Shown here: piece by piece, positions 22,414 through 34,743 of the stretch
Position numbering within the stretch: position 1 is the first letter of the stretch
How the letters are laid out: each line of letters opens with the position of its first letter
Assembly (NCBI GenBank): GCA_035235625.1
Contig: CP141146.1
Span: forward strand, 6,814,501-6,878,500
Length of the DNA: 64,000 nt
DNA from: Saururus chinensis
Lineage: Eukaryota; Streptophyta; Magnoliopsida; Piperales; Saururaceae
Direction of reading: 5' to 3'
Notes under the pieces: model-generated
Database searches by the model: none
Seen by the model: the letters and a program-made list of their open reading frames with translations, nothing else
Told to the model about the DNA's origin: nothing
Made by a program: the position numbers and the translations under genes

Positions 22414-25339
22414 CTATAGCAAGCGGGAGCAAAAGAGATTGAGGGAGACATTTTGGGTAGGGGATGGGGTCTAGCAGAGGAAGTGGAGAAGGTGTGCCGG
22501 AAGTGATGAGACTTGGGGAAGGGGTCAGGTTTTGTAGGGGGAGGGGGAAAGGTGAGTTGACAAGGTTAGGGTTTGATGAGGCTGAAGAGGGAGAGTTAAT
22601 GTTGAGGATGGGGTAGTGGGGTTGGGGAGTGGAGAAGGAAATTGGCATCTAGGAGAAATAAATCGTTGGCGATGATGCTAGAGAAGATGGAAATTAAGCT
22701 GAAGGAGAGAATTTTTTTATACATGATGTGAGAAACCCATTTATTTCTCTTTTTTGGAGGTTGGAAACTAATGAGGCGAACTATCCAAAAGATGGGGTGG
22801 CAAACCACCCATTCTTCTAAAATACACATGATGGCTACAACAAGGCTTAAATAAATGACCCAATCACCCACCTAGTTTGGTGGTTAGTCCATTTCAATCG
22901 GATTCGATCTTCATGTAACCCTCAAAGGTAATTAAGTCTGCTTGGACTTGGTTCAACCAGATAGCTGAACCCATTTTTAAAACATTGAGTTCAACCAAAC
23001 AAATGAATTAGTTTGAATGTAATAACAATATGGCCTACATTTGAACCATAATCACGTTTCACAACTCCATGTGTGAATTAGTAAGATCAAAGAGTTTTCG
23101 TATTAAAAATACCAAAGATTTAGGGACTATTTTGTTCACAAATATGAGGTCAAATTCTTTTGGATTTGATGTGAATTTGGTTTGGGAACTAAATTTCGTT
23201 TGAATGAAAATTATGTTAGGAGGATTTTGCCCAAATTTGGGCCAAATCACAAAGAGATCTTAGACAATGCAATTTCTTTAAGATCCAACACAAATGTTGG
23301 ATTGGTGAAAACATAATAACAAACAAAATCCTATTTCTTTAAGACTCAAAAGGATTTATTTCTTCTAGCATAATGGATTCTTGAACTAAACAACACTTTA
23401 GAGTCCATCTTGAATCACTACCAAAAATCTCCTTAAAATCCATTTTGATGTAAGACCAACGATGAATTGGAGTTCTTTTTCTAAAAATAAAATATGCAAT
23501 GGTGTTAGGGGTGTTAGCAAATTGTGCCACCCCATTCAAGTCGTGGCTTGGCTCAAATTAGTTTGACTTCAAACTTCCAACTTGAGCTTGAAGATATGCT
23601 ATCTACATGTATCATGTTTGAAAATGATATGTGATACTAATGCATGATGATTTATGTACAACTACTTATAATGGTAATGGTATCGTGAGTAATATCTTGA
23701 ATTATAAGGTTATATGCATGTTTAGCTGTAATTATTTATGCATGGAATGACAAGATATCAATAATTTGTAAACAAGATAACACACATAAACCTATGTTAA
23801 GGTAAAAATGACATTAGATTGATAATATAAGAGTCTCGTGTGAACGGTTTTAGTCTGTGACATAAAAAAAGGTGAACTTGTGGTTGGAGTGCCTAAATTA
23901 ATGAAAATATTAGTATGCAAAAGTTATTTAAGAAGGTTGAAGATGACCCTAGTGGAAAACCTAAATTTCTTCCCAGTTTCACAAAATGTTCACTATTGAG
24001 TACATGCAATGTGGCAATTCTATGATGAGTGATATTGCAAATAGTCACCAAAGATGCATCAAGTAGTTTGTACAGTAAGCACCTAGCATCGATGTCACTC
24101 CCAAGATAAAAACTTAATAAGACATTTTGTTTATTATTAGTGTGTCTAGTTTAGTTGTAGGGAATTGCAACAAGAGTTTAAGAAATAAATAATAAGACAT
24201 TTTTTGTATGACTGATATGTTAAACTTAGACCAAGAGAGTTTCATGAGTTATGAGAAATTTTTATGATTAGTAGAATAAATGATCATAGTAAAATGTGGT
24301 TGAGGCTTATTTATTTGTGACTTCTTTGTGATTCTATATTTTGTGGTAAATAGTTGGTTACATTGATGAATATATTTGCATGAGAAATAAGGTTACCTCT
24401 TAAGGTAATGAACTTATTAATACATATTCATTAATGCATTCCACGATATAGTTTTAAGTATGTGGAGCATGTTAAATAATGCATGAAATGCAATACATTG
24501 TAGAGAGCTCATATCATGAAGCGCACATCAATATATTGATAGGATTCACCTCATTTAGACAAACATGATTAGCTTGTACATAGCATGGTTGTTGTATGTA
24601 CTTGTGTTGTATTTGCTTTGTGATTATATGTATGTGTAAGTCTACACAATGTTTACGCTTACTCTCTTATTTTGCATGAGAGTTATCTCTTTGTGTGTTG
24701 TACATACACAACTTTTTCAAACAAACGCTTGAAATGTGATTGAGAAGGAACTCAAAGTACCGAATTAGCAGTGACCAACACAAGGACCACCCTATCGAAC
24801 GAAACCAGGCAACTTGAATGAATTTTCTCTGGATCCATTTGTATAATATTTATGTATTCAGTTTTAATTTATTTTAAAAAAAAAGCCTAGTTCTAAGGAA
24901 ATTTTACGCCGTGAGCAAGCGGGCCGGGGAGGATCAGTACGAAGCATTTCTCTAATAATGATGATGAGATCATGGTAGTTTGGGCTAGCTACTCATTCAT
25001 ACTTATTGGACCGTATCCAAGTAAGTATTGCTATCGATAATTGATAAACTAACCGGATTCATATGAATCGAGCCACAAATGATTTGAATAAAGCTGGTGG
25101 CTTAAGACTTTTGATCTATGATAGATTCAAACTGGGATATTTTAGGTGTGCCACTTTACACTTGAAGATATAATATGGGTTTAACGTATGTCAATCATAA
25201 GGATAGTATTGAAAATTTGACGTATGTGTTAAACGATGACCACTTTTATATCACTATCGAAAAAAGAGATGACCACTTTAATATGACAAAGGCCCAGTAG
25301 TTGTTTTATAAACATCTTTCAAGATTATCAGAGGGTATT
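22414..25339. other. Intergenic stretch with no recognised gene
   Basis: 22430-22650 is G-rich; read on the minus strand it gives an 80-residue proline/serine-rich frame with no family resemblance. The rest is AT-rich and I see no protein similarity or clear repeat structure. 24880-24950 has a GC-richer patch of unknown origin. Confidence 0.4.
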
Positions 25340-25543
25340 GACAGCGTTTTTAATGCTTCGCTCTAACAATGAGCTTAGGTATAAAAACCGTTGATATTTA
25401 AGATCAATGACATATGTACTAGCATATGTTAGCACTAGTGTTAATATGCATTAATGTATGCCCCATCAATCTCAAGGATAAATAGCTTTAATACATTTTT
25501 AATGCTAGGCTCATTTTTAGTGTGGAGCTTGAAAAATTCTTCG
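25340..25543. mobile_element. Palindromic Mutator-type MITE, copy 2 (diverged)
   Basis: It shares CTAACAATGAGC, CCGTTGATATTTAAGATCAA and the central GCATATTAG-type palindrome with copy 1. The ends are eroded and the flanking 9-mers do not match, so borders are within a few bases. Confidence 0.65.
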
Positions 25544-25777
25544 CCCATCAAAAGGGGTAAGAAAATGTATTAGAGAATAATCCTCATTTCAGGGAACACT
25601 TATTTTTTAAGATTCTAGTGGTCAGGCGGAGATGAATCACAAAGCTAGATTAAAAGTGAAAGTTAGTTGACTCCTGGTCCAAACGAGTGGAGTCTTGATA
25701 ATTTGAGTCACCACTAGGAAGTTTAAGAGAACTTTCGGAGCTCTTGTGGCCATTAGCTTTCTGTTCTAGTTGACCAA

Positions 25778-25858
25778 GGGCCCGTTTGGTTGGCTGAATC
25801 GGGGGCCCACCACGTCAAAGGGGTAGCTTATCATATTAGCCCGGTGAATCAAACGGGC
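25778..25858. mobile_element. Tiny MITE-like inverted repeat
   Basis: GGGCCCGTTTGGTT at the left faces AATCAAACGGGCT at the right, only 81 bp in all. GGGCCCGTTTGG termini are common on plant hAT and Harbinger MITEs. No target duplication was confirmed. Confidence 0.55.
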
Positions 25859-26132
25859 TAATTTTTTACATCATAAAATGTGCACACAATGGTGTGTAAT
25901 AGTGTGCTTTAAACCATTTTAAATAAGTACATAGTATTTTTGTATAAATATATTAAAACCTTGTTGAATCTGAAGAATTTATACCTTAATACCTAAAAAA
26001 TCTCATGAAAGCAAATGTTGGCATTTTATATTTCTTTGATTTCAACAAATTGGCCTCAGATCATTTCAATTATGATCTAAGCAAGCTTACAAACATATTT
26101 TAAATCCACATATTGTACGCGCGCGTGAGCGT

Positions 26133-26156
26133 GTATATATATATATATATATATAT
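26133..26156. repeat. (TA)n microsatellite
   Basis: Twelve TA units preceded by a short GC-alternating stretch (TACGCGCGCGTGAGCG). Confidence 0.95.
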
Positions 26157-26563
26157 TCGGTGTAAAGTCTTTGGTGTGTACTTCTAGGCCGCACAGGATT
26201 GAAGGCGGAATGGGAGTTTTTTTTTTTCGAAGACAGATGGGAGACATAGTTCGACTTCTTTGGGACGCAAGCAACTTGAACAAAATAATCCTAGTCACCA
26301 ATATAACAGACTAACTGATCACAAACGAAAACAACAACTATGCAAAGGAGAAATGGGCCTTGTTGGCCTACTTAGCAAATACAATAAGTGCTAAGCAAAG
26401 TTAATTGATAGGTCGAATGGGCAAACTAGTGAAGCGGAACACAAGAGTTTCCTCTACTCGAGGGTGAAAAAATTAAGAGAAACTTCTAATAGTATAAGAT
26501 AAAGTTAATATAAGCCGTGCATATATTTGCGCTTGTGCATTGTTGGATGAAAATCTAATAGTG

Positions 26564-26649
26564 ATCGGGGCAGATGAATCAAACCTACTTACCCCATGAG
26601 TAACTAATCGGGGCAGATAGATCAAACCCGCCTACCCCATGAGTAATTT
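26564..26649. repeat. 43-bp tandem duplication
   Basis: ATCGGGGCAGATGAATCAAA and ATCGGGGCAGATAGATCAAA start two adjacent copies, each ending CTACCCCATGAGTAA. Confidence 0.9.
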
Positions 26650-27242
26650 GCCTTGTGCAGCCTTGATGGGACTGAGAACCTAGGGTAAAAATAACAGTTA
26701 TTATTGATAATTTTTGTGTCAACTTAGTTTAGGGTTGTTATTGATAAAGATAACAGTCAATTATGGTAGTTTTTGGGTCAACTTAATGATTCATATATTA
26801 TCTACCGCAAGCATTCTTGTATGCATGTTAGGCTCTTATAACATAATCTAAATGATCAAAGACCAAGACCAGTTGAATTAGTTGAACCAGACGAACCTTC
26901 GTTGTGTGTGTGAGAACTAGTTCACAACACTACGCAACCTTTTGGTTTAAGCTGAGAGAGTCCAAAAGCGCCAAGGGAGACCCCCTTTGTGGTCTCGCCA
27001 TTGACGTACGAGAAAGCTCCTCCACCTGCCCACTGCAAGCTTTAGTCAAGTGGAAGAGTTTTTTCTGCTTAACTCTGACGATGGGAATATATGAGGGCCT
27101 TTATCCCGAAATCAATGGCGCACACAGTACTGCTAATGCTAACATACATTACGTCGTATGTTCTCTCGATCTCTAAATATCAATAGTTCATATTTACGCT
27201 GAGTTCCTTGTCAAAAGTAAAGCGGGAAAAACGCTTTCCCAG

Positions 27243-27362
27243 CAAGTCAGTCATCGCCGTGTGAGATCAAGGCCGAAGTGGGGAGAAGTCCGTCCACTGA
27301 TTCCAGGCCCCAGCCAAGTCAGTCATCGCTGTGTGAGATCATGGCCAAAGTGGGGAGAAGTG
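27243..27362. repeat. 72-bp-spaced direct repeat upstream of the BODYGUARD-like gene
   Basis: A 48-bp word beginning CAAGTCAGTCATCGC, containing GTGTGAGATCA and ending GTGGGGAGAAGT occurs at 27243-27290 and 27315-27362 with about three differences. It lies 0.8-0.95 kb before the start codon. It could be part of a distal promoter or a remnant of a transposable element; nothing in the sequence decides. Confidence 0.8.
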
Positions 27363-27986
27363 CCAGCACCACTTCGAAACATATTGACCTGACTTATAAC
27401 CGCGGCCTGGCCATGACTGCTGCCTATTTAAGGTGGATGTCTCCACCTTCACCAATACAAAGGCGACGGTGGAGGCCATGGAGGATGTGTGTCCGTGACA
27501 GTGATGGCGTTCATGTGCTTCAGACAGCTTGTCATAAATGGGGGCAGGGGCGGCTTCGACTCTCTGATCGGACACGAATCAAACTTCCTCCCCATTATAA
27601 ATGAGGCTTGACTGGTAAGTCCTGCTCTCCCATTAGTTAACTACCGGTTAAAATTGTTTTATCCCGTAGAGAGAGTGAAGAATATGGAAAGCAAGCAAGA
27701 TTTCCAATGCCCTTGCGTGCAGTTTGTAATAACTTAAGCTGGTCATGAAGGTCTTGCAGGACAGCAGCTGAAGGGAACTGTTAGCCGGGAGTTCAACCAC
27801 TACCTACCACTTCTCCTTGTCCAACAGAGGATTTTAATGGACAATGAATTGATTTATCAGGTACCCGTCAAAGCTCACTCCCTTTCCCCTCATTCCCCTT
27901 CTCCTTCTAGATTTACTCCCTCACACGAAACTCTGATAATCTCCACTTCCCTCTCTGGTCTCTGCTGGGTCTTACCAACACCCACC

Positions 27987-27996
27987 TATATTTTAT
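27987..27996 (+). promoter_or_regulatory. Possible TATA box of the BODYGUARD-like gene
   Basis: TATATTTTAT lies about 200 bp before the start codon, which would give a leader of about 170 nt. A second candidate, TATAAATG at 27596, would need a ~570-nt leader or a leader intron. The choice is not decided by the sequence. Confidence 0.3.
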
Positions 27997-28195
27997 CCCG
28001 GTTTGGATCGAAGAGCCCTTAAGCCTATTTGGCTTGCCGGGTTCTTCTCCATTCCGGCCATTCTCTGGGAAAGAGAAGGGCCTGGGGCCGGCCATTGGTC
28101 TTATCTGATACAAAAGAAGAGATATATTGCAGTATTTGGCACCTGTATAGCTTCTTCTCTGGCATATGCGCAGATATAACAAGAGCTAGAAGGAA

Positions 28196-30746
28196 ATGGG
28201 TGTAATGGGGAGTAGTAGGGCAGTGCTAAGTTTGTCTGGAAGAGTTGTCAACGAGGTGGTGAGCTTCTTTGTCTTCTGCATCTTGGATCTTTTGGATGTC
28301 TTCCTTTGCCATGTCTACAAGTTGGTGGACCTGGCCGTCGAGTCCGAATGCAGGCCATGCTACTGCAGCTCGGCCAAGGAGGCCATCACCAGCAGCGGGC
28401 AGATTTTTGTGTCTGAGCGAGGAGGGCAGGCCAGAGTTGTGAGCGTCAGTTCGACCAAGCTCCAGCTGGAAGAAATCTCGGACACGCTCTACACCAGGCC
28501 GTCTCTGATTTCCGACATGGCGGCATCAGTGATGGAAGAGTTCCGCCAGGTGGTGGCGGAGAAAGGGCTGCCCTCAGCCACCCTTACTCCCAATAGGAGC
28601 GGCGGAGTTCGATCCACATTCACCGTCAACTCTACGCTCGTGGAAATGCTGCAGGGGAAGATGGGTGGCCAGCAGGCACTCCCCACTCCCAGGTGGTCCG
28701 ACTGTCATTGCGGCACCTGCACCGGCTGGGCATCCTCCTCCGAAGACACGCTCTTTGTCCGCACAGAAGGAGCTAAAGGTGAAGGAGATTCACTTGGTTA
28801 CATTTTCAATTTTGAACCGATCACAGATACCTTTTACGACGGACTTAGATCTTTTTGCGACGAAAGTCGCGTCGCAAAATATGAGGAAAGAGAGGGCCTT
28901 CGTCTTCTCGCTACTTCTAATTTTTCCCTTTCGATTCTGAAAATGGCAGAGGGAGCGAAAGAGGACGTCTTGTTCATCCACGGATTCATTTCCTCATCGG
29001 CATTCTGGACGGAGACGCTCTTCCCTAACTTCTCCGACGCGGCGAAGTCCCGGTACAGGATGTTCGCGGTGGATTTGATGGGCTTCGGCCGGAGTCCGAA
29101 GCCTGCAGAATCCCTGTACACGCTCAAAGACCATATCGACATGATCGAACGCTCAGTGTTGATTGCACACAAGGTGAAGTCCTTCCACATAGTGGCCCAT
29201 TCACTGGGCAGCATTCTGGCCCTGGCCCTCGCCGTCAAGTACCCCGATGCTGTCAAGACCCTCACGTTGCTAGCACCAGTAAGGCTCTCTCCATTCAAAA
29301 CTAAGACTAGTTTCAGATTATAAACTGCAAGAGGTTTTAAGGATTCGGATGAAAACGGCGCAGCCATATTTTCCAGTACCCGGAGGAGAGAACGGCCCCC
29401 AGTACGTGCTCCGGCAGGTGGCGCCTCGCCGGGTGTGGCCGCCGATGGCACTGGGCGCATCGATAGGATGCTGGTATGAACACATCAGCCGGACTGCTTG
29501 TTTGCTCATCTGCAAGAACCACCGCCTGTGGGATTTTCTCACCAAACTCCTCACCAGGAACAGGTAACCTTCCAACCTCCCTGCCTTTGAATTGATCAAC
29601 TGCTTCCCGTTTAAGACGTGGTATAATTAGCTGAGATAGATGTGACTGCTAAGGTATCTGATGAAAATGTAAGCTATTTAAGGGATGTAAATTGATTAGT
29701 TTACTCTAAGATATCATAGTAAATTTGCTAATATAATCACGTTTTTATTGTAACATATTCATGTGCTCTTAGTACACTCATGATTTTTATGTTATAAATT
29801 CCCTGTTCTTGTACAGTTACATTGTATTGGAAGCTGTGGGGACCATAAACATATAAATTATAAACTTATATGATTAATGTCAACCACTTTGTTTATTCCG
29901 AGGCATCTTGGCCATAGGATCCAATAACGGGGCAGACATCCCATGATATGGGAACCGTCGGATCTATATTCGAAGGCTCATGATACTAGCCTCATGCAAC
30001 ACGCGTGAGTAGGAGTTCATATAAACTTCTTTTATAAAAAATTAGCAAGAGCTACAATTTATGCGAATTAATGTGAGGCCGAGCATTGTGAGCTATCAGA
30101 TCTGACAATGTATGTGGACTTTATTATCATTAATTGATCATAAGCATTTGAAATGGGGAGAAATTATTAGGTACGTTTTAGTGAAAATCATGCATTGGTG
30201 ACGTGTACGGCTTTTAATCCTGATTAATTAAGCAAGATTAAGCTGTCAAAACAGCTAGCCAAACCCAACAAAAGTACGTCTCTAATCAACCAACCATTTT
30301 AGCTAATGATGGAAATGCTTTCATGTGACTGGAGATTCACCATTTAATGGATCTTTATTTTGCTAGGGCCCGCATTATAAATGTTTGCTCGCTTTCTCTT
30401 TTTCAAAGTGTTATAATGGCGATGGTGCAGGATCCGGACTTTCTTAATTGAGGGGTGGTTCTGCCACACCCACTATGCAGCATGGCACACCCTGCACAAC
30501 ATCATATGTGGGACGGCCGGCAAGATCGACGGCTACTTGGAGGCGGTCCGGGACAGGCTGAGCTGCGACGTCACGGTGTTCCACGGCCAGGATGACGACC
30601 TCCTCCCCGTCGAGTGCAGCTACGCCGTGAAGAGGAAGGTCCCCCGGGCACATGTCAAGGTGGTGGAGAAGAAGGACCACATCACTATTGTTGTTGGCCG
30701 TCAAAGGGCCTTTGCTAGAGAGCTTGAGGAGATTTGGAATAGATAG
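28196..30746 (+). CDS. BDG: BODYGUARD-like alpha/beta hydrolase (cuticle formation), four exons
   Basis: Exons 28196-28778, 28950-29278, 29364-29563 and 30431-30746 have GT-AG borders and join to 1428 nt, 475 residues. Residues ~15-45 (VVSFFVFCILDLLDVFLC) form a membrane segment, then a variable, serine-rich linker and the RWSDCHCGTC motif typical of BODYGUARD. The hydrolase fold follows: VLFIHGFISSSAFW (oxyanion loop, ~201-214), FAVDLMGFGRSPKP (~233-246), nucleophile elbow AHSLGS with Ser279, YEHISRTACLLICKNH, acid near Asp425-427 (GQDDDLLP) and His454 (KDHITIVVGR). In Arabidopsis BDG1 this class acts at epidermal cell walls in cutin and cuticle formation. All catalytic residues are present and the gene appears intact. 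Intron 1 is unusual because it is open in frame; intron 3 is 867 bp. The orthology (BDG1 against close paralogues) is not resolved. Confidence 0.93.
28779..28949 (+). other. Intron 1 of the BODYGUARD-like gene, 171 nt and stop-free in frame
   Basis: The intron starts GTGAAGG and ends AATGGCAG. Its length is 57 codons and no stop interrupts the reading frame, so an unspliced transcript would encode an enzyme with 57 extra residues (beginning GEGDSLGYIFNF) just before the HGF oxyanion loop. Splicing is inferred because the spliced frame AKEGAKEDVLFIHG agrees with the family, while the intron text has no family counterpart. Confidence 0.7.
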
Positions 30747-30887
30747 AGCACTTGAATGGGCCCTTAAAGTTTCTATATCAATTCTTAAAAGGAAAATGAT
30801 ATTAATATTCTACTTTTTCTATTATTAGGTGAGACATCTCTCTGCCAAATCAAATGCTGAAGTAGAGTTTTAATGTAGAAAAAGTGA

Positions 30888-30893
30888 AATAAA
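30888..30893 (+). terminator. Candidate polyadenylation signal
   Basis: AATAAA lies 142 bp after the stop codon of the BODYGUARD-like gene in AT-rich sequence. Confidence 0.35.
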
Positions 30894-31603
30894 AATATTT
30901 GCTTCCTTTCTTTTTAAAGGAGGGAATAATTTTTGTGAAAAAAACATTCTTCATCACCAGGGTGGGTCAGCTGAATCTGAAAGTGCTTCAACCCGATTAT
31001 CTTTTTTTCTCTTCTTTTTTTTATTTGATAGTAAAAACACTTGTGTCCCCAATGTGGATTGGCTCGGGGGAAACTACTGTACTTTTAGCAAAAAAGCACT
31101 GTATTTTACTGTCCGAAAATTCAAAAATGGTGTTATTAATTAGTAAGCATAAGCTCTCAGTCAAGGGCGGACTTAGATTGTCCTTCATCTTCGTGAGGGT
31201 AGTTACTTTGCCCCTTTTAGTCGGGTCCTAAAGACTAACACACCCCTCCTTATAAATAATAAAAATTATCAGCTCTTTAATCATGCCAAAATTATATGAG
31301 GCCAATCTTCATGAGAATACCACAACGGTTTAGAAGAAGATGCACAAGTTCAGGGCACAAAACAAATCAACTGAGTACAAGTTCCTGCTAATTTCTGTTT
31401 GATAAATCTGAACTTGGCTGAATTTAACAAACTTTTAGATTATTTGGTAATGTAGCAGCTGAATCAACTTATTTGCCGACACTGTTATATAATGAGATTT
31501 CTCATTTATTAATCACTATCTGCCAAACCCCTTGGAAGTGGAAGTGGTTTCACAGGCACGACATCATCTTTCAAGCCTATGTTTGTGTTGTCTATATTAT
31601 ATT

Positions 31604-31709
31604 CATTCTGTCCCATATTAATAGCTCCGTGTGGTTTTTCGAAATAAACTACAATAATTAGTTTATTTTAAAATATTATATAAAGCTACTAACATAGAAC
31701 AGAGAGTAT
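31604..31709. mobile_element. Stowaway-like MITE
   Basis: ATTCTGTCCCATATTAATAG at the left faces CTACTAACATAGAACAGAGAG at the right, inverted, around an AATTAGTTTATTTT palindrome. It is related to the other CTCCCTCCGT-type MITEs in the window. The 700 bp before it (30894-31603) hold no recognised feature. Confidence 0.55.
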
Positions 31710-32189
31710 GTTGTATGATTTTTTTTTATGTTAGTGTGTTTTACTTCTATCATGTCTATGTTATGTGATATTTATGAAACAACTAAGTCTTCCAAAAGCA
31801 AGAGCCGATAGGAAGTAGAGATTATATTTATTTAATTATATTTTAATACCCTAGCTCACGTATGAGCGAGACTCCAACGAGACTTAAACTCAAGATATCC
31901 CAAAACTTGGAACTTTGATACCAAATGAGATGATAACCAATTCCCAAAATCCTGAGTCGGAAGAAAAAATCTTTTTTACTTATTTTATATTCTAACATTA
32001 TTTTGTACTATTGTTGTCAATATTATGTGTAGAATGGTTGTTGTAAATCTTATTTGTGTTATATTTTTTGTTATTTTGTAGCTTTCTATAGCCTCTCTCT
32101 ATATGTAGTGAGTTCCTTTGTACTTGCTCCTTAGTTAATGTTAGCGTCTTACAGCCCCTTTGGGGGTCTTTGGAATAAAAATAAAATAT

Positions 32190-32290
32190 ATACTCCCTTA
32201 TATTAATAGATACATTTTATTTTTCATTATGAATTTTAATTTATTTTAAAATACCAAATATAGTAATTAATTTGGGATAGAGGGAGTATA
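32190..32290. mobile_element. Stowaway-like MITE with TA target site
   Basis: TACTCCCTTATATTAATAG and its inverse TTAATTTGGGATAGAGGGAG are bordered by TA on each side. About 101 bp, non-coding, close to a palindrome. Confidence 0.7.
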
Positions 32291-32335
32291 ATCCCAACTA
32301 AGTTTTTAGCCAGGTTTATATATTTGAAGGGGAAT

Positions 32336-32760
32336 TGATGTGAGCATCATAAGGTGTTATACACAAAGATTAGTGTGAGTCTTATACAACATGGAGTCTC
32401 ATAAGTCTCAAGCTAACCAGGTCACAAGACATTACAACTAGGATTCTAATGTTACTTAGGTAGTGTGCTAAGATTTGCATTAACTAGTCATCGTTCTTAT
32501 TATTTAGTTGTGGAGAGGTTAGTCATATATGTGATGTACGTGGGAAATATTGGGTAGCAAAATCACTATTTGAGCAACCCTTCGATCATGAAGATTTGAT
32601 TAGCCAATAGGATTCAAGTCTCTCTATTTGCTTAGTATAAGATTTCTTTTGATGCTTAGAGAAGATGAAATTATTTTTCATCTATGTGTAGTTACTTTTT
32701 CGTGATTGTTATTTTTGAGTTGCTTATGTAATAGAGAAGATGAAATTATTTTTTATTTTT
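32336..32760 (+). mobile_element. Copia-type LTR remnant, copy 1
   Basis: It matches 41186-41650 over most of its length: GCATCATAAGGTGTTA, GTCTCAAGCTAACC, GTCATCGTTCTTA and GTCATATATGTGATGTACGTGG. It starts TGATGTGAGCATC after a purine-rich AAGGGGAAT. Its tail merges into the tandem duplication beginning at 32683. The superfamily is inferred from the LTR style only. Confidence 0.55.
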
Positions 32761-33657
32761 TATATATAATAACCAAAAATTTTGAAAAGTGTTTTTAAAC
32801 ATTTTCTTACTTAAAAATTGACCTCAAAATGTTTTGAGTTTATATTTAATTGATTTTGGAGTTTGTGTGCTTGTTTGTTGTGCTAGAGACTTTGTTGAAC
32901 CATTAGACATTAGTAGACCTGACTTGTTGACTTTAGGGTTTCTGATTCGAGTACTTTAAAAATAGTATATCTCTTACTACACAAAGTTTTGACCTAAAAA
33001 TTTATAAGATTAGAAATTAGACTCGAAGACTAAGATAATGCACCTAATAACATCTAAAATGAACTCTAGATGGCCAAGTTATGACCATTTGAAGATAGAG
33101 GTATAATACAATTCCAAGCCTACACTATAACAAAAAGGACTATTAACGACACTTTAAGCATCACTAATAGTCCCTTATATGTGTAGTTAGTTTTTGGTGA
33201 TTGTATCTCCAATATAGAAGATTAAATTATTTTTCATTTTTTATATATAATAACTAGAAATTTTAAAAAGTATTTTTAAATATTTTCTTACTTAAAAATT
33301 GACCTCAAAATGTTTTGCTTTTATATTTAATTGATTTGGAGTTTGTGTGCTTATCAATTGTGCTAGAGACTTTGTTGACCCTTTAGACATTAGTAGACCC
33401 GACCTCTTGACTTTAGGGTTTTTGACTTAAGTACTTAAAAAAAGTATATCTCTTACTAGAGATAGAGTTTTGACCTAAAAATTTATAAGATTAGAAACTA
33501 GACTCGAAGACGAAGATAATGTACTTAATAACATCTAACACGAACTTCGGATGACCGAGTTATGACTATTTTAAGATAGAGGTATAATAAAATTCAAAGC
33601 TTACACTATAACAAAAAGGACAATTACCGACGCTTTTAAGCGTAATTAATAGTCCCT
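32683..33657. repeat. Tandem duplication, units of ~495 and ~480 bp
   Basis: Unit 1 (32683-33177) and unit 2 (33178-33657) abut directly and match along their length. Common blocks include TTTTTTATATATAATAAC, TACTTAAAAATTGACCTCAAAATGTTTT-type text, CTAGAGACTTTGTTGA and the terminal CACTATAACAAAAAGGAC followed by AATAGTCCCTTA. Each unit therefore carries an LTR tail, unknown spacer and about 55 bp of the left tip of a CACTA element. Divergence of roughly 10-15% (by eye) shows it is not recent. Confidence 0.88.
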
Positions 33658-34743
33658 TAATCATCGCAAAAATCGTCGATAATAGTCCTGTTGTAACTGC
33701 TTAATAGCAATGCATACCAAAAATCCTCATTATAGTACTAATATTAAAAATATTTTCTTTTTTTGTCGCTAATATTAGTTTATTAGCAATGTTTTTATAA
33801 GCACTGCTAATAATCCATTATTAATGACGCTTTGTGAAAGCGTTACTAAAAATTATATTATTAGCGACACGTCTCTCTCTCTCTCTCTTTTATGCACGTC
33901 AACGTAAGCCTGAGCTCTGAGGAGGAGTATGGTTAAATTAGGGAAATTAAAAAAAATTCATATTTATTTATTATATATAAATATTAAATAAAATATATTA
34001 TATTTATGAAGTTATTTAATTTTTTAAATATTTATCTATTGTATATTATATATTTAAATAATAAAAATAAAATAAAATAATAATATTAGAGACAATTACA
34101 AAAAAATATCACTAATAGTATAATTATTAGGGATGCTTTGAGGTGAACGTCTCTAATACCAATACTATTTGCAACGCATTCATAAAAGCGTCGCAAAAAG
34201 TTCTAAATTTTTATATTTTTATTTCAAATTTATAATTATTAGCGATGCTTGTATAATAACATCGCTAGTAGTATAAGAATTAGAGACACTTTTATAAAAG
34301 CATCCCTAATTAGTTGTACTGTTGGCGACGCTTTCTAGAGAGCATCGCTAATAGTTATAAATTGTTATTTTTTTAATTTAGAACTATTAGCGATGCTTTT
34401 TTCAAAGTGTTGCTAATAGTCTTAATATTAGCGGCGCTCGTAACAAAATGTCCCTAATAGTTGTACTAGTAGTGACGTTTTTAATATGCGTTGGTGATAG
34501 TTATAATTTTTTTATTTTTTTAAATATTATAACTATTAGTGATACTTTATTTTAAGCATCACAAATAATATTAGTATTAGAGACACTTTGATATAAGTGC
34601 TACTAATATTAAGAATATTAATGACACTTTTGAAAAAGCGTCGCTAATAGTATTAAATTTTGTGATGTTTAAATATGTGTAACAAATAGTTGTTTTTATC
34701 GACACTTTATGTTGCGTCGCTAATAACCCTTTTTATTGTAGTG
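33604..34743. mobile_element. CACTA-type (CMC) non-autonomous element, 1.14 kb
   Basis: The ends are CACTATAACAAAAAGGACAA and TTTTTATTGTAGTG, inverted CACTA termini. Both halves are packed with subterminal repeats of TTAGCGACGCTTT and its complement, in direct and inverted orientations, as in En/Spm-like elements where transposase binds. The flanking trinucleotides TTA and CTA match at two of three positions. No transposase frame exists. Confidence 0.8.
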
